33,698 nt of DNA. Origin: an uncultured Cryomorphaceae bacterium (lineage in GTDB: Bacteria; Bacteroidota; Bacteroidia; Flavobacteriales; Schleiferiaceae). The notes under the pieces are model-generated. The model made no database searches and was not told the DNA's origin. It saw nothing but the letters and a program-made list of their open reading frames with translations. This document shows positions 17,730-28,397 of this stretch, one piece after another (the first letter of the stretch is position 1; each line of letters starts with the position of its first letter). The stretch spans positions 1 through 33,698 of the forward strand of contig CACMMX010000017.1 of assembly GCA_902614915.1 (NCBI GenBank), in the 5' to 3' direction. Made by a program: the position numbers and the translations under genes.

Positions 17730-17858
17730 TTAATTTTTGGAACACCTTTTACTACAATACTTTACATCTGGCCAATTTTTTTTCCATTTTTTGCGCCATG
17801 TAAAGGATCTACCGCAGGCAACACAAACTTTTTCTGGTAAATAAGGTTTTCTATGCAT
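17730..17858 (-). CDS. DUF2256 zinc-ribbon small protein
   Basis: A 42-residue protein starting [12 protein letters not shown]. It carries the DUF2256 signature [18 protein letters not shown] followed by YCSKRC, a CxxC ... CxxxC set expected to bind zinc. The open frame extends upstream, but the family begins here and the upstream part overlaps the divergent neighbour. Function is unknown. My recollection is that DUF2256 genes are often found near photolyase/cryptochrome genes and TIGR03643 genes; here the TIGR03643-type gene is divergent, 46 bases away, while the photolyase homologues are 13 to 14 kb away. It converges with the acyl-CoA dehydrogenase gene with one base between stops. Confidence 0.85.
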   Translation of the reverse strand: MHRKPYLPEKVCVACGRSFTWRKKWKKNWPDVKYCSKRCSKN

Positions 17859-17904
17859 CAAATAATGAACAAGGCAATAAATGAAAGGTTCCCGTATTGT
17901 AAAA

Positions 17905-18174
17905 ATGTTTCGAGAAGACGAGATTGACCGTATTGTTGAAATGGCTTGGGAGGATAGAACACCATTTGATGCCATCACTGCACAATTCGGATTGACAGAA
18001 TCTGAAATTATTGTTTTCATGAGGCATCAAATGAAACTGAGTTCTTGGCGTCATTGGAGGGCACGTGTTCAAGGTCGAAGCACAAAACATAGAGCTCGTC
18101 GAGGATTCGAATTAGGTCGCCATCGAAGCTCGAGACAAAGACATATTTCTAACAATAAGATATCAAAACGATAA
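17905..18174 (+). CDS. TIGR03643-type small basic protein
   Basis: A protein of 89 residues from the ATG at 17905 ([24 protein letters not shown]). An in-frame ATG at 17881 would add eight residues and cannot be excluded. The core reads as the TIGR03643 family: [38 protein letters not shown] and the basic motif [11 protein letters not shown]. The first half looks like a helix-turn-helix, with a sigma-like or recruiting role conceivable. The C-terminal tail is extended, very rich in R, K, H and S, and may bind nucleic acid. It is divergent from the DUF2256 gene. No biochemical role is known to me; association with photolyase genes is recalled, not shown here. Confidence 0.8.
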   Translation: MFREDEIDRIVEMAWEDRTPFDAITAQFGLTESEIIVFMRHQMKLSSWRHWRARVQGRSTKHRARRGFELGRHRSSRQRHISNNKISKR

Positions 18175-18254
18175 TTGAATGTTGTAACTAACTGGTTTAC
18201 AATGTATAAATCGTTTACTCATTAGTTCAAATACTATCTTAATCGAGATATAAT

Positions 18255-18273
18255 TAATGGAATAAATCCATTA
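18255..18273 (+). terminator. Weak hairpin plus T-run between the TIGR03643-type gene and the large secreted gene
   Basis: TAATGGA, a 5-base loop and TCCATTA are followed at once by TTTT. The stem is short and AT-rich, so termination would be weak; it could instead act in the leader of the gene at 18295, whose likely ribosome binding site AGGAG (18279-18283) follows closely. Confidence 0.35.
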
Positions 18274-18294
18274 TTTTAGGAGTTCTATGATAGT

Positions 18295-21200
18295 ATGAAT
18301 AATATGAAGAAGATTTTATTGACCCTTGTAATGCTGTTATTGAGTCTTCAAGGCATGGCTACTCACGTATACGGAGGAGAACTTGTTTGGAAATGTTTGC
18401 CAAATGGTAACTTCAAGTTTTTTCTAACGATGTATCGAGATTGCGGCGGAACAGATTATAATGCAACATTTCATACTATTACCACAAATGCCCCTTGTGG
18501 TAATTTTCGAGTCGATAGAGTTTTTCCGGATCAATTTGTGGCACCGATATGCTATTCTTCGACAAACACAGCGCAAGCGCAATGTAATAATACCTCTTTT
18601 GGAACTTATGGAACAGGAACATTACAGAAAATAGTCTTTGAATCAAGTGAAGTGACTATTAATGGTACGCCTCCGGTAACTGGATGGTATTTTTACCATC
18701 AAATTTTTGCAAGACCATCGCAACTTACCAATGGTGGAAGCAATCAAAACTTTATTGCAAGAGCCGTAATGTATCCTTACACAGCATCAGGTGCCACTGG
18801 ACCAACAGTTGCTAACCCTTGTTTTGACAGTAGTCCAGATTTTTTAGAAGATCCAGCATTGTTAGCGGTAACCAATTCAGAAATTATCTATAATAATTTG
18901 GGCTACGATCCTGATTTAGATTCACTCTACTACGATTGGGCAGATCCACTTATAACATGGCCAAGCACGCCTATTTCGTGGAATACTGGCTATAGTTCTT
19001 CTTCACCCTTACCTTCTGGTTCTGGAAGTACAGGAGCAAACTTGATAAATGAAACTGGTGAAATTTCATTCGTATCTGCACAGGCAGGTAGTTTTGCTAC
19101 ATGCGTTAAGGTAGAATCGTGGAGATGTGGTCAAAAGATAGGTGAAATTTTCCGAGATATACCGATCAGCATCTTATCCCAAACAACACCTGTAGGTTTT
19201 TGTGCGCCTACTTACCAGTCTGGCCCACCATTACTTTCTTTAACCCCTGATGCTTCTCTACTAACGCCAACTTCACTGACACCAGTTACGAACCTGATTG
19301 GCGATACAATTGCGTACGAAACGTCAGCTTACCCTGGAGATACAATTAAGTTTGAGGTTCTTGCATCTGACCCCTATCCAAACCCAAGCTGTGATGCTCA
19401 AATAATTACACTTAGTGCGGCTGGTGGTAATCTCAGCAGCGCTGCTAATTATGGAAATTCCAACAATTGTTTGTTCAACCCTCCTTGCGCTACTCTTACT
19501 TCAAAGAATACAGGTGCTTATGCAGGTTCGTTTAGCTCAGCACAGATAAATAAAGCAGATTTTGAATGGAAGATTGATTGTAATCACTTGTTTTACCAAG
19601 AATTCCAATGTGGTGCGTTGAAGTCAGATTATGAATTTTACTTTAGAATGATTGATGACCAATGTCCAATTAATGAATTTTCTTATGCAAAGGTACGAGT
19701 CAAGGTACTTAACTATATGCCACAAAATGTGGATATTACCAATGCCTGTATTTCACAAGATCCTATTAGTGGTTCAGTTTCCTTTGATTGGGTAAACAAT
19801 GTAGATACAGGATTTAACTATGACTACTACTTAATTAGTCACATTGATGCGTTGGGTAACACGACCATTTTGGATACCATAAGAGATTGGACTGTACAGT
19901 CATACACTCATACTGGAGCCAACCCTAACCAAGTAAATAGGTACTTTATTCAAACGGGAGGTGGTTGTGGCTTAATTACGCCGCCATCGGATACAATTCA
20001 AAATATTAGAGTTGCTCTTCAAGCTTTTCCACCCCCACCAAATAGTAGCATAGCCCGATTGGATTGGAACAGGTGGCTGCCCGGTGATACATCCACGAGT
20101 TACGATATTTGGGTTGAGGCGCCTTCAAATTCTAATCAGTGGACTCAATTAGGAACAACTAGTGACACTTCTTGGATTGATACCGTTGCCTTTTGTGGAT
20201 CATGGTTGAATTATCAAGTACGTTATAATTCGACTTGCTTAAGTTCGCTTGATTCAGGATATTTTTCTGATAAAACTGAACCGAATAGGATCCTTTTCGA
20301 TTCTGTTACAGTTGCAGGGGGTAATATAGCTTCCATTGCTTGGAGGCAGGCAAACGAGGGTGACGTTGCTTACTATCGTATATTACGAGAGGACAATAAT
20401 GGATTTCCAGTTCCAGTAGATTCCGTCTTAGCTGCGAACTGGGCTACTGCCATGCCTTGGGCTTATGTGCTTAGTAATGCTGCTAATCAAAGCGAAAAAT
20501 ATTGGATTCAGGCTGTAGATAGCTGCGGGAACTTTAGCTCTCTTGGTACAACTACTCCTTCAAGTACAATTTTCTTGCAACTAGGTATTGATCCTTGCGA
20601 TGGATATGCCCGTCTGCGTTGGAATTCATACAAGGAATGGACACAAACACTACCACTTGAATATAATCTTTATGCGGATATAACTGACCCAGCAGGCGGA
20701 ACTATTACAGGTGTATTGCTCAAAGGAGGTAACTTAGATACGACCTTTAATCATTACGGTATTCTTGATGGATTTTCGTATTGCTATTATGTGCGGGCAG
20801 TGGATACTTCGAGAACTATTACCTCAACATCTAATCGAGTTTGTAATAGTTCAGCGATTGTTCAAGGTTCACAGGTGTTATACCTTGGTAGAGCAACGGT
20901 AAATAGCCAAAACGGCGTGAATTTATATGCTTATATAGATCAATATGCGGATGTAATTGATTATCAAGTACAACGCGCAGATGATGAAATAGGCCCATAT
21001 TTAACTATTGGTAGTGTTGTAAAACCGTTATTAGGACCGTGGGAAGTAAAGTTTGTGGATTATACGGCAGACCCAATGTCCCGCAAATACTACTATAGAA
21101 TTACTTCAAGAGACTCGTGTGGTTCTCTAGATACGATTTCAAATATTGCTACGAATATACTTTTGAATGCAGAAGCAGTAGGTAATTTAACTTGTTCAAT

Positions 21201-21747
21201 AACTTGGTCGGCCTACCGCGATTTTGATGCCGGAGTTGATGAATATGAAATATACAGGTCAATTGATGGAGGTAATTCCTTCAACTACGTTGCATCAACA
21301 GAAGACACAAGTTTTATTGATGATATTAAGCCATTTACAAATTCTCAAGGTAAATATTGTTACTATGTGCGAGCAATTGCCAAAGATGGTATAATTCCTT
21401 GGAGAGATGAGTTTGGTGAGAAATTTAATGCTCGATCAAACGTAGCATGTGCAGTTCATAAAGCACGCCTTTGGTTCCCAACAGCATTCACTCCTTATTC
21501 TACTAATTCTGTAGATAACAGAATTTGGAAACCTCAAGGTGTATTTGCACGACCAGATAGCTATATGATGTTCATCCTGGATAGATGGGGACAAGAGGTT
21601 TTTAGAACTAATAACATAAATCAAGGTTGGGACGGCAAGATTAATGGAGAGGATGCTTTGATGGGAGTATACACCTATTACGTGAAATATCGTTCTATAG
21701 AGGATGTGCCAATAGAGGAACGGGGTAACTTTACTCTGCTCTATTGA
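18295..21747 (+). CDS. Large secreted surface protein with gliding-motility/T9SS C-terminal domain
   Basis: A 1150-residue exported protein with a signal peptide (KKILLTLVMLLLSLQG, cleavage near MATHVYGGE). The mature start THVYGGELVWKC with MYRDCGGTDYN is a pattern shared by many large Bacteroidota surface proteins. The middle is repetitive and beta-rich, with several segments resembling fibronectin type III folds (for instance DYYLISHIDALGNTTILDT and EYEIYRSIDGGNSFNYVAS) and many cysteines. The last 90 residues, from FPTAFTPYSTNSVDNRIW through ILDRWGQEVF to GWDGKINGEDALMGVYTYYV, form a CHU_C type C-terminal signal. This implies export across the outer membrane by the type IX system. Stand-alone gene; a second possible start is the ATG at 18304. 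Adhesin-like or sugar-binding roles are possible; none is shown. Confidence 0.88.
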   Translation: MNNMKKILLTLVMLLLSLQGMATHVYGGELVWKCLPNGNFKFFLTMYRDCGGTDYNATFHTITTNAPCGNFRVDRVFPDQFVAPICYSSTNTAQAQCNNTSFGTYGTGTLQKIVFESSEVTINGTPPVTGWYFYHQIFARPSQLTNGGSNQNFIARAVMYPYTASGATGPTVANPCFDSSPDFLEDPALLAVTNSEIIYNNLGYDPDLDSLYYDWADPLITWPSTPISWNTGYSSSSPLPSGSGSTGANLINETGEISFVSAQAGSFATCVKVESWRCGQKIGEIFRDIPISILSQTTPVGFCAPTYQSGPPLLSLTPDASLLTPTSLTPVTNLIGDTIAYETSAYPGDTIKFEVLASDPYPNPSCDAQIITLSAAGGNLSSAANYGNSNNCLFNPPCATLTSKNTGAYAGSFSSAQINKADFEWKIDCNHLFYQEFQCGALKSDYEFYFRMIDDQCPINEFSYAKVRVKVLNYMPQNVDITNACISQDPISGSVSFDWVNNVDTGFNYDYYLISHIDALGNTTILDTIRDWTVQSYTHTGANPNQVNRYFIQTGGGCGLITPPSDTIQNIRVALQAFPPPPNSSIARLDWNRWLPGDTSTSYDIWVEAPSNSNQWTQLGTTSDTSWIDTVAFCGSWLNYQVRYNSTCLSSLDSGYFSDKTEPNRILFDSVTVAGGNIASIAWRQANEGDVAYYRILREDNNGFPVPVDSVLAANWATAMPWAYVLSNAANQSEKYWIQAVDSCGNFSSLGTTTPSSTIFLQLGIDPCDGYARLRWNSYKEWTQTLPLEYNLYADITDPAGGTITGVLLKGGNLDTTFNHYGILDGFSYCYYVRAVDTSRTITSTSNRVCNSSAIVQGSQVLYLGRATVNSQNGVNLYAYIDQYADVIDYQVQRADDEIGPYLTIGSVVKPLLGPWEVKFVDYTADPMSRKYYYRITSRDSCGSLDTISNIATNILLNAEAVGNLTCSITWSAYRDFDAGVDEYEIYRSIDGGNSFNYVASTEDTSFIDDIKPFTNSQGKYCYYVRAIAKDGIIPWRDEFGEKFNARSNVACAVHKARLWFPTAFTPYSTNSVDNRIWKPQGVFARPDSYMMFILDRWGQEVFRTNNINQGWDGKINGEDALMGVYTYYVKYRSIEDVPIEERGNFTLLY

Positions 21748-21778
21748 TTGTTAATTTTTCAATAAATCAATCGCGTGA

Positions 21779-23317
<1,539 letters not shown>

Positions 23318-23319
23318 AT

Positions 23320-25275
23320 ATGAAAAAAATAATAATTTTGATCTTATGCCTATTCGGCATGCAATTACAAGTCAAAGCACAAAGCCAAGAGGTATTATTT
23401 ACAGTCGGTAAGATTCAAGTAACTCCAGAGGAATTTAAAACGGTATATGAAAAGAACAAAGGAGTTGGAAATAATATTGATCCTAAAACACCCGATGAAT
23501 ACTTAGATTTATATATCAACTTTAAACTCAAAATTGCGGAGGCATTAGATCAGCAACGCGATACAAGCTCAAAATTTATAAAAGAGTTTGGTGGATATAG
23601 AACTCAGTTAGCTAAACCATACTTGAGCGACTCAGGATCGGAAAAAAGACTCTCTAAAGAGGCATATAAACGTATGCAAGAAGAAATTCGGGCATCGCAT
23701 ATTATGTACGAGATGGCTTCTAGTGCCCTTCCTTCTGACACAATAAAGGTCTATACAGCCATGATGCAGCTTCGTGATGATATTGTAAATGGAAAGATAA
23801 GTTTTGAAAATGCGGCTCGAACTAAAAGTGCAGATACGTGGAGTGCAAATAGAGGCGGCGACTTAGGATATTTTACTGCGTTTAATATGGTTTATCCATT
23901 TGAATCTGGGGCATACAACCAAGATATTGGAAAAATTAGTAAACCCATCCGATCTCAATATGGTTACCACTTGATTAAAACGACAGACAGAAGACAAGAA
24001 AGTGGAACGGTACGTGTTCGTCAAATCTTCTTTGCTGCAGGTGAAAGAGCCAATCAGGAAGAGAAAGACCGGGCTCAAAGAAGCATCAATGAGATATACC
24101 AAAGGCTCGAAAATGGAGAGAATTTTTTAGACCTTGTTACTTACAGTGAGGATAGGAAAACCAAGAATAGGGGTGGTGAGATACCTGAATTTGGAATCAA
24201 TAAAATGATGCCAGCTTTTGAAATAGCAGCTTTTGACTTGAAACGACCAGGAGATTATTCAGCCCCAATCCAAACAAATATAGGTTGGCATATTATTCAA
24301 TTGATAGAGAAAAAGACATTACCTTCTTTTGAAAGTCTAGAAAAGGAAATATTGGCAAAAATTAAAAGAGACAATAGGAGTCAGCTAGGAGCTGCCAAAT
24401 TTGTAAAGTCGTTAAAAATGGATTATGACTTTACAGTCAAAGAACGCGATTATAAAAGAGCACTTGCCTTGGTAAATAGATCGAGTTTTGCAAAAGGTAA
24501 TTGGCAAATTCCTAAAGTGAGGTATGACCCAGTAATTGCCACTTTTGCGGATGAGGAATTACTATTGACAGAGCTGTTAGAATTTTGGTCAATCAATCAA
24601 AAGCCTATGGAGGAATCATCGGTGAATGAATATTTACGATTGTTATTTGATGTACATGCGAACGACAGAATTGTTGGTTACGAGGATAGTCAGCTAGAAA
24701 ATAAATATCCAGATTTCAAAAACTTAGTGAGGGAATACCGTGAGGGAATTTTACTCTTTGACTTAACTCAAGAAGAAGTTTGGGATAAGGCAGCCAAGGA
24801 TAGCTTGGGTATTTACAATCATTATGAAAAAGTTAAGTTTGAATTTAGCTGGGAAGATCGAATTAGGTATAAACTTTGGCTCACGGGTGACAAAAAAATA
24901 GCTAGAAAGATATACAAACGAGCTTCGCGCAATAAAATTGATAAACTCAAGAAGTTACTGGAAGATAACGAGGCACTTACTGTCGTGGTTTCAGAAGGTG
25001 TTGCTGAGCGGAAAGATGAAATTGTTTTCAATACCATTTGGGAAAAAGAAAAAGGAATATATGGCCCTGAAGTTGTCGGTGACGAATTTGCTGTATTGCA
25101 GGTTTTTGATTTTATTCCAGCCAGTCCAAAGGCACTTAGTGAGGTGAAAGGGCTCATCATTGCGAGTTATCAAAATGAGATTGAAAAAGGTTGGATTACC
25201 AAGTTAAAGGCCCAATTTCCAGTGAGCATAAATAAAAATGTTCGGGATCGTCTCTTTCAAGAGTTAGCTGACTAG
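23320..25275 (+). CDS. Periplasmic peptidylprolyl isomerase, PpiC/SurA-like, two parvulin domains
   Basis: A 651-residue exported protein with a signal peptide (KKIIILILCLFGMQLQVKAQ). Two parvulin-type domains are visible: about 125-225 (EIRASHIMYEM ... NRGGDLGYFTAFNMVYPFE ... GYHLIKT) and 230-340 (VRQIFFAAGE ... RGGEIPEFGINKMMPAFE ... GWHIIQLIEK). A long C-terminal region without a parvulin motif follows. Such proteins help fold and deliver outer membrane proteins. It starts 2 bases after guaB and is followed after 3 bases by a SurA-like lipoprotein, so it belongs to one transcription unit with guaB and surA. Confidence 0.88.
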   Translation: MKKIIILILCLFGMQLQVKAQSQEVLFTVGKIQVTPEEFKTVYEKNKGVGNNIDPKTPDEYLDLYINFKLKIAEALDQQRDTSSKFIKEFGGYRTQLAKPYLSDSGSEKRLSKEAYKRMQEEIRASHIMYEMASSALPSDTIKVYTAMMQLRDDIVNGKISFENAARTKSADTWSANRGGDLGYFTAFNMVYPFESGAYNQDIGKISKPIRSQYGYHLIKTTDRRQESGTVRVRQIFFAAGERANQEEKDRAQRSINEIYQRLENGENFLDLVTYSEDRKTKNRGGEIPEFGINKMMPAFEIAAFDLKRPGDYSAPIQTNIGWHIIQLIEKKTLPSFESLEKEILAKIKRDNRSQLGAAKFVKSLKMDYDFTVKERDYKRALALVNRSSFAKGNWQIPKVRYDPVIATFADEELLLTELLEFWSINQKPMEESSVNEYLRLLFDVHANDRIVGYEDSQLENKYPDFKNLVREYREGILLFDLTQEEVWDKAAKDSLGIYNHYEKVKFEFSWEDRIRYKLWLTGDKKIARKIYKRASRNKIDKLKKLLEDNEALTVVVSEGVAERKDEIVFNTIWEKEKGIYGPEVVGDEFAVLQVFDFIPASPKALSEVKGLIIASYQNEIEKGWITKLKAQFPVSINKNVRDRLFQELAD

Positions 25276-25278
25276 AGG

Positions 25279-26118
25279 ATGCGCAAAACAATATTTTTTG
25301 TAATACTATCGCTTTTCTCATGCAAGCAACAAATAAAGAAGGATGGTGAGGTCATAGCCAGTTTACATGGAAAGAAATTGTTGTTTGAAGATATTGCAAG
25401 CCAATTACCTAAACCCGGTATTCTAAATAAAGCGGATAGCTTGGCTTTATTGCAGACTTTAGTAAGAAACTGGGCCAAGAATGAGCTGTTGGTCAAAGCG
25501 GCTGAATTTAATCTTAAAGAAGATTTATTAGATTTTGAGGAATTGGTGATTCAGTACAGAAATGATTTACTTAAGCATGCTTACATTGAAAGGTTTGTAA
25601 ATCAAAATTTAGATACCAATGTGAGTTCCAAAGAAATCAGTAATTACTACTATAAAAATTTGAGCAATTTTGAACTTAAAGAGAGTATAATTCGTGCAGA
25701 GTTTACTGCAGCTCCACTCGAAGCTCAGAGTGTTAGTGAAGCAAAGCGCTGGTTTAAAAGCAATTATTACGAGGAGCGGTATTTGGATTGGATAGAAGTT
25801 TTTGCAACTGACCAAAGTACTTACACAGACTCTTCCTGGGTGCCGTTAGATGAATTTCTTGAGGACATACCATTGGAGTCGAGTAATCCTTACAGTTATT
25901 TGAAAAGAACTCCGAGGTTTACTTGCGAGGACTCTATGATGGTTTATTTTGTGACAGTAGGTGAACTTAGGATTGAAAATAGTTATTCACCATTGGAATA
26001 TGTGCGGGAAAGAACCAGAAAAATGATTCTCAATAAGCGCAGAATGGATTTAATTGAGAAAGTCGAAGAAAACATAATAATAAATGCAATTGAAAAGGGC
26101 GATTTATATATTCATTAG
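25279..26118 (+). CDS. SurA-N-like lipoprotein without a parvulin domain
   Basis: A 279-residue lipoprotein: MRKTIFFVILSLFSC gives a short signal with lipobox LFSC and C15 as the lipid-bearing residue. The mature region opens KDGEVIASLHGKKLLFEDIASQLPKPG, like the N-terminal chaperone region of SurA/PpiC proteins. A predicted-helical stretch ends near residue 120 (SSKEISNYYYKNLSNFEL). I find no parvulin signature (no GG-DLG/GEIP or GYHIIQ motif), so it probably has chaperone-like but not isomerase activity. It lies between the two-domain isomerase gene (3-base gap) and the SurA gene, which begins 35 bases inside its end. This sandwich suggests the three act together at the outer membrane. Confidence 0.75.
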   Translation: MRKTIFFVILSLFSCKQQIKKDGEVIASLHGKKLLFEDIASQLPKPGILNKADSLALLQTLVRNWAKNELLVKAAEFNLKEDLLDFEELVIQYRNDLLKHAYIERFVNQNLDTNVSSKEISNYYYKNLSNFELKESIIRAEFTAAPLEAQSVSEAKRWFKSNYYEERYLDWIEVFATDQSTYTDSSWVPLDEFLEDIPLESSNPYSYLKRTPRFTCEDSMMVYFVTVGELRIENSYSPLEYVRERTRKMILNKRRMDLIEKVEENIIINAIEKGDLYIH

Positions 26119-27439
26119 TGCTTTAGGATACATAACCTCTGTATTTGGTCAAGGCCAGACAGTGGATGGCGTTGTTGCAGTTGTGGGTGGCGATGTTATA
26201 CTTAAGAGTGAAGTTGATGAACAATATGATATGATGCGTCGTCAAAACTTTGGTGAAGACGTCAATGAATGCATTGTTTTCGAAGAATTACTCTTTCAGC
26301 GACTTTTGATTCACCATGCGAAAATTGATTCAGTGGCAGTGGGAGAAGAAGAGGTCGAGGCTAATATGGATCGTCGGATTCAACAGTTAATAGCACAAAT
26401 GGGTGATAAAAAGAAACTAGAGGAATTTTACGAAAAATCCGTTATCGAAATTAAAGAAGATATGCGAACGCTGGTAAGGGATCAATTGACCGCCCAACGT
26501 ATGCAGATGAGTATAGTTGAGGGTATTGAAGTAACTCCTTCAGAGGTACGAGAATTTTATAGAAGTCTACCAGCTGATAGTGTTCCTTTAATTTCTGAAG
26601 AAGTAGAGTTGAGTCATATTGTGAAATATCCAGAAATTTCAAAAGAGGCAGAGACTGAGGTTATTGAAAAATTAAAAAACTTGAAAGACCGTATAGAAAA
26701 TGGAAGTTCATTTTCATCAATGGCCATACTTTATAGTGAAGATCCTGGTTCAAACAAGAAAGGTGGTGAATACAAGGCCATACAAAGAGGAGTTTTTGTC
26801 AAGGAATTTGAGGCAGTTGCCTTCAATTTAAAGAAAGGAGAAATAAGCGACCCGTTTAAAAGTGAATTTGGATACCATATTGTTCAACTCCTTGATAAAA
26901 GAGGTGAAGAGCTAGACTTGCGTCATATTTTGATAAAACCGAAAATGACTCAAACCAATTTAGCTGAAGCCAAAAAATTCCTTGATAGCGTTTCGGTGGC
27001 CATAAAGAATGGCGATATAACTTTTAAGCAAGCTGCAAGAAAGTATTCAGAAGATGAACAAACCAAATTTAATGGTGGTCAAATGAGTAATTTTCAAAGT
27101 GGTAATAATAGATTTGAAGTGAGTAATTTGGATAGAGGATTATTTTCATTAATCAATAATATGGATGAAGGTGAACTCTCTGAGGCTAGTTTTTATCAAA
27201 GTCAAGACCAAAAGGAAGCCTTTAGAATAGTTCGAATGGATAAGAGGTTTGAACCGCATAAAGCCAACCTTGATATTGATTTTACACGAATCAAGGGCTT
27301 TGCATTACAGGGTAAACAAAATAGAATTATAGAAGAATGGAAGGAGGAAAAATTGTTGGAAACATTCGTGAAAATAAATTTCGGATACTATTCTTGCGAA
27401 AGTAAATTGGCCGATTGGAATAGCAACAGAGATGACTAA
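26084..27439 (+). CDS. surA: SurA-type periplasmic chaperone/peptidylprolyl isomerase
   Basis: A 451-residue exported protein with a signal peptide ending SVFG. The SurA N-terminal chaperone domain is seen in TVDGVVAVVGGDVILKSEVDE and the helices up to about 170. Two parvulin domains follow: about 175-275 (EEVELSHIVKYPEI ... KKGGEYKAIQRGVFVKEFEAVAF ... GYHIVQLLDKR) and 280-390 (LDLRHILIKPKM ... FNGGQMSNFQSG). SurA chaperones nascent outer membrane proteins across the periplasm. The ATG at 26084 lies inside the preceding lipoprotein gene, a 35-base overlap in another frame. The MoxR gene overlaps its last 8 bases, so the set looks translationally coupled. Confidence 0.92.
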   Translation: MQLKRAIYIFISALGYITSVFGQGQTVDGVVAVVGGDVILKSEVDEQYDMMRRQNFGEDVNECIVFEELLFQRLLIHHAKIDSVAVGEEEVEANMDRRIQQLIAQMGDKKKLEEFYEKSVIEIKEDMRTLVRDQLTAQRMQMSIVEGIEVTPSEVREFYRSLPADSVPLISEEVELSHIVKYPEISKEAETEVIEKLKNLKDRIENGSSFSSMAILYSEDPGSNKKGGEYKAIQRGVFVKEFEAVAFNLKKGEISDPFKSEFGYHIVQLLDKRGEELDLRHILIKPKMTQTNLAEAKKFLDSVSVAIKNGDITFKQAARKYSEDEQTKFNGGQMSNFQSGNNRFEVSNLDRGLFSLINNMDEGELSEASFYQSQDQKEAFRIVRMDKRFEPHKANLDIDFTRIKGFALQGKQNRIIEEWKEEKLLETFVKINFGYYSCESKLADWNSNRDD

Positions 27440-28394
27440 TCAAGAAGTAATACAAATATTAGAGTCGGCGCCGGAAAAAGTTAAAAGGTTTAAAGGTGAA
27501 GTAGGTAAATTAATCGTAGGTCAAAACGAAGCTATTGAACTCATTACAATGTCTATCCTTGTCGGAGGTCACAGTCTTTTAATTGGTGTTCCTGGACTTG
27601 CTAAAACTCTACTTGTTACGACAGTTAGTGAGGCTCTAGGGTTGAAATTTTCAAGAATTCAATTCACTCCAGATTTGATGCCAACAGATATAACAGGGAC
27701 TGAAATACTTAATAGAGAACGTATATTTGAGTTTAGACAGGGTCCTGTTTTTGCCAATGTAATCTTGGCAGATGAGATAAATAGAACCCCTCCAAAAACA
27801 CAAGCAGCTTTATTAGAATCTATGCAAGAAAAACGTGTTAGTGTTGGGGGTATAACGTATGATTTACCGATGCCATTCTTTGTTTTGGCGACACAAAACC
27901 CAATTGAGCAGGAGGGTACGTATCCTCTACCCGAGGCACAGCTTGATAGATTTTTATTTAATATTAGAGTTGGTTACCCAACTCAATCGGAGGAAGAAGA
28001 TGTAGTTAAACAAACCACAATATCCAGGGAGGTGAAAATTAATGAGGTGTTTACAGCAGAAGCTATTGGTAAACTTCAAGAGGCTCTGCGGAAATTACCT
28101 GTTGTTGATGAAACCATTCAATACGCTGTTGGTCTTGTCAGAAAAACAAGACCAAATTCAGACAGTTGTCATCCAAAAGCTCAAGAATATTTGAATTGGG
28201 GAGCCGGACCCCGTGCCTCGCAGAACCTCATTTTGGCTGCTAAGGCAAAATCAATAATGGACGGACAAGGGTCACCTACAATATCACATGTTAAAGCCGT
28301 TGCTAGACCAATATTACGTCACAGAATTGTGATTAATTATAAAGCCAAGGCTGAAGGGATATCTGCTGATGATATAATTGAACAGTTATTGTAG
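27432..28394 (+). CDS. MoxR-family AAA+ ATPase
   Basis: A 320-residue cytoplasmic AAA+ ATPase. The Walker A region is GVPGLAKT (52-59), the Walker B region is VILADEINR (110-117) followed by TPPKTQAALLESMQE, and the sensor-type stretch is ATQNPIEQEGTYPLPEAQLDRF. MoxR proteins work as chaperones or assembly factors for metalloenzymes and envelope proteins, often together with DUF58 and von Willebrand A proteins. None of those partners is present here; the next genes are a sensor kinase and a regulator. The start overlaps the surA end by 8 bases (ATGACTAA). Confidence 0.92.
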   Translation: MTNQEVIQILESAPEKVKRFKGEVGKLIVGQNEAIELITMSILVGGHSLLIGVPGLAKTLLVTTVSEALGLKFSRIQFTPDLMPTDITGTEILNRERIFEFRQGPVFANVILADEINRTPPKTQAALLESMQEKRVSVGGITYDLPMPFFVLATQNPIEQEGTYPLPEAQLDRFLFNIRVGYPTQSEEEDVVKQTTISREVKINEVFTAEAIGKLQEALRKLPVVDETIQYAVGLVRKTRPNSDSCHPKAQEYLNWGAGPRASQNLILAAKAKSIMDGQGSPTISHVKAVARPILRHRIVINYKAKAEGISADDIIEQLL

Positions 28395-28397
28395 ATT

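Noticed and set aside
17851-18090. 79-codon minus-strand frame over the divergent DUF2256/TIGR03643 region
   Set aside because: It overlaps the TIGR03643-type gene, which has a recognisable core, and its translation matches nothing known.
24822-25160. 112-codon open frame opposite the two-domain isomerase gene
   Set aside because: Shadow of a gene with a signal peptide, parvulin motifs and tight operon spacing.
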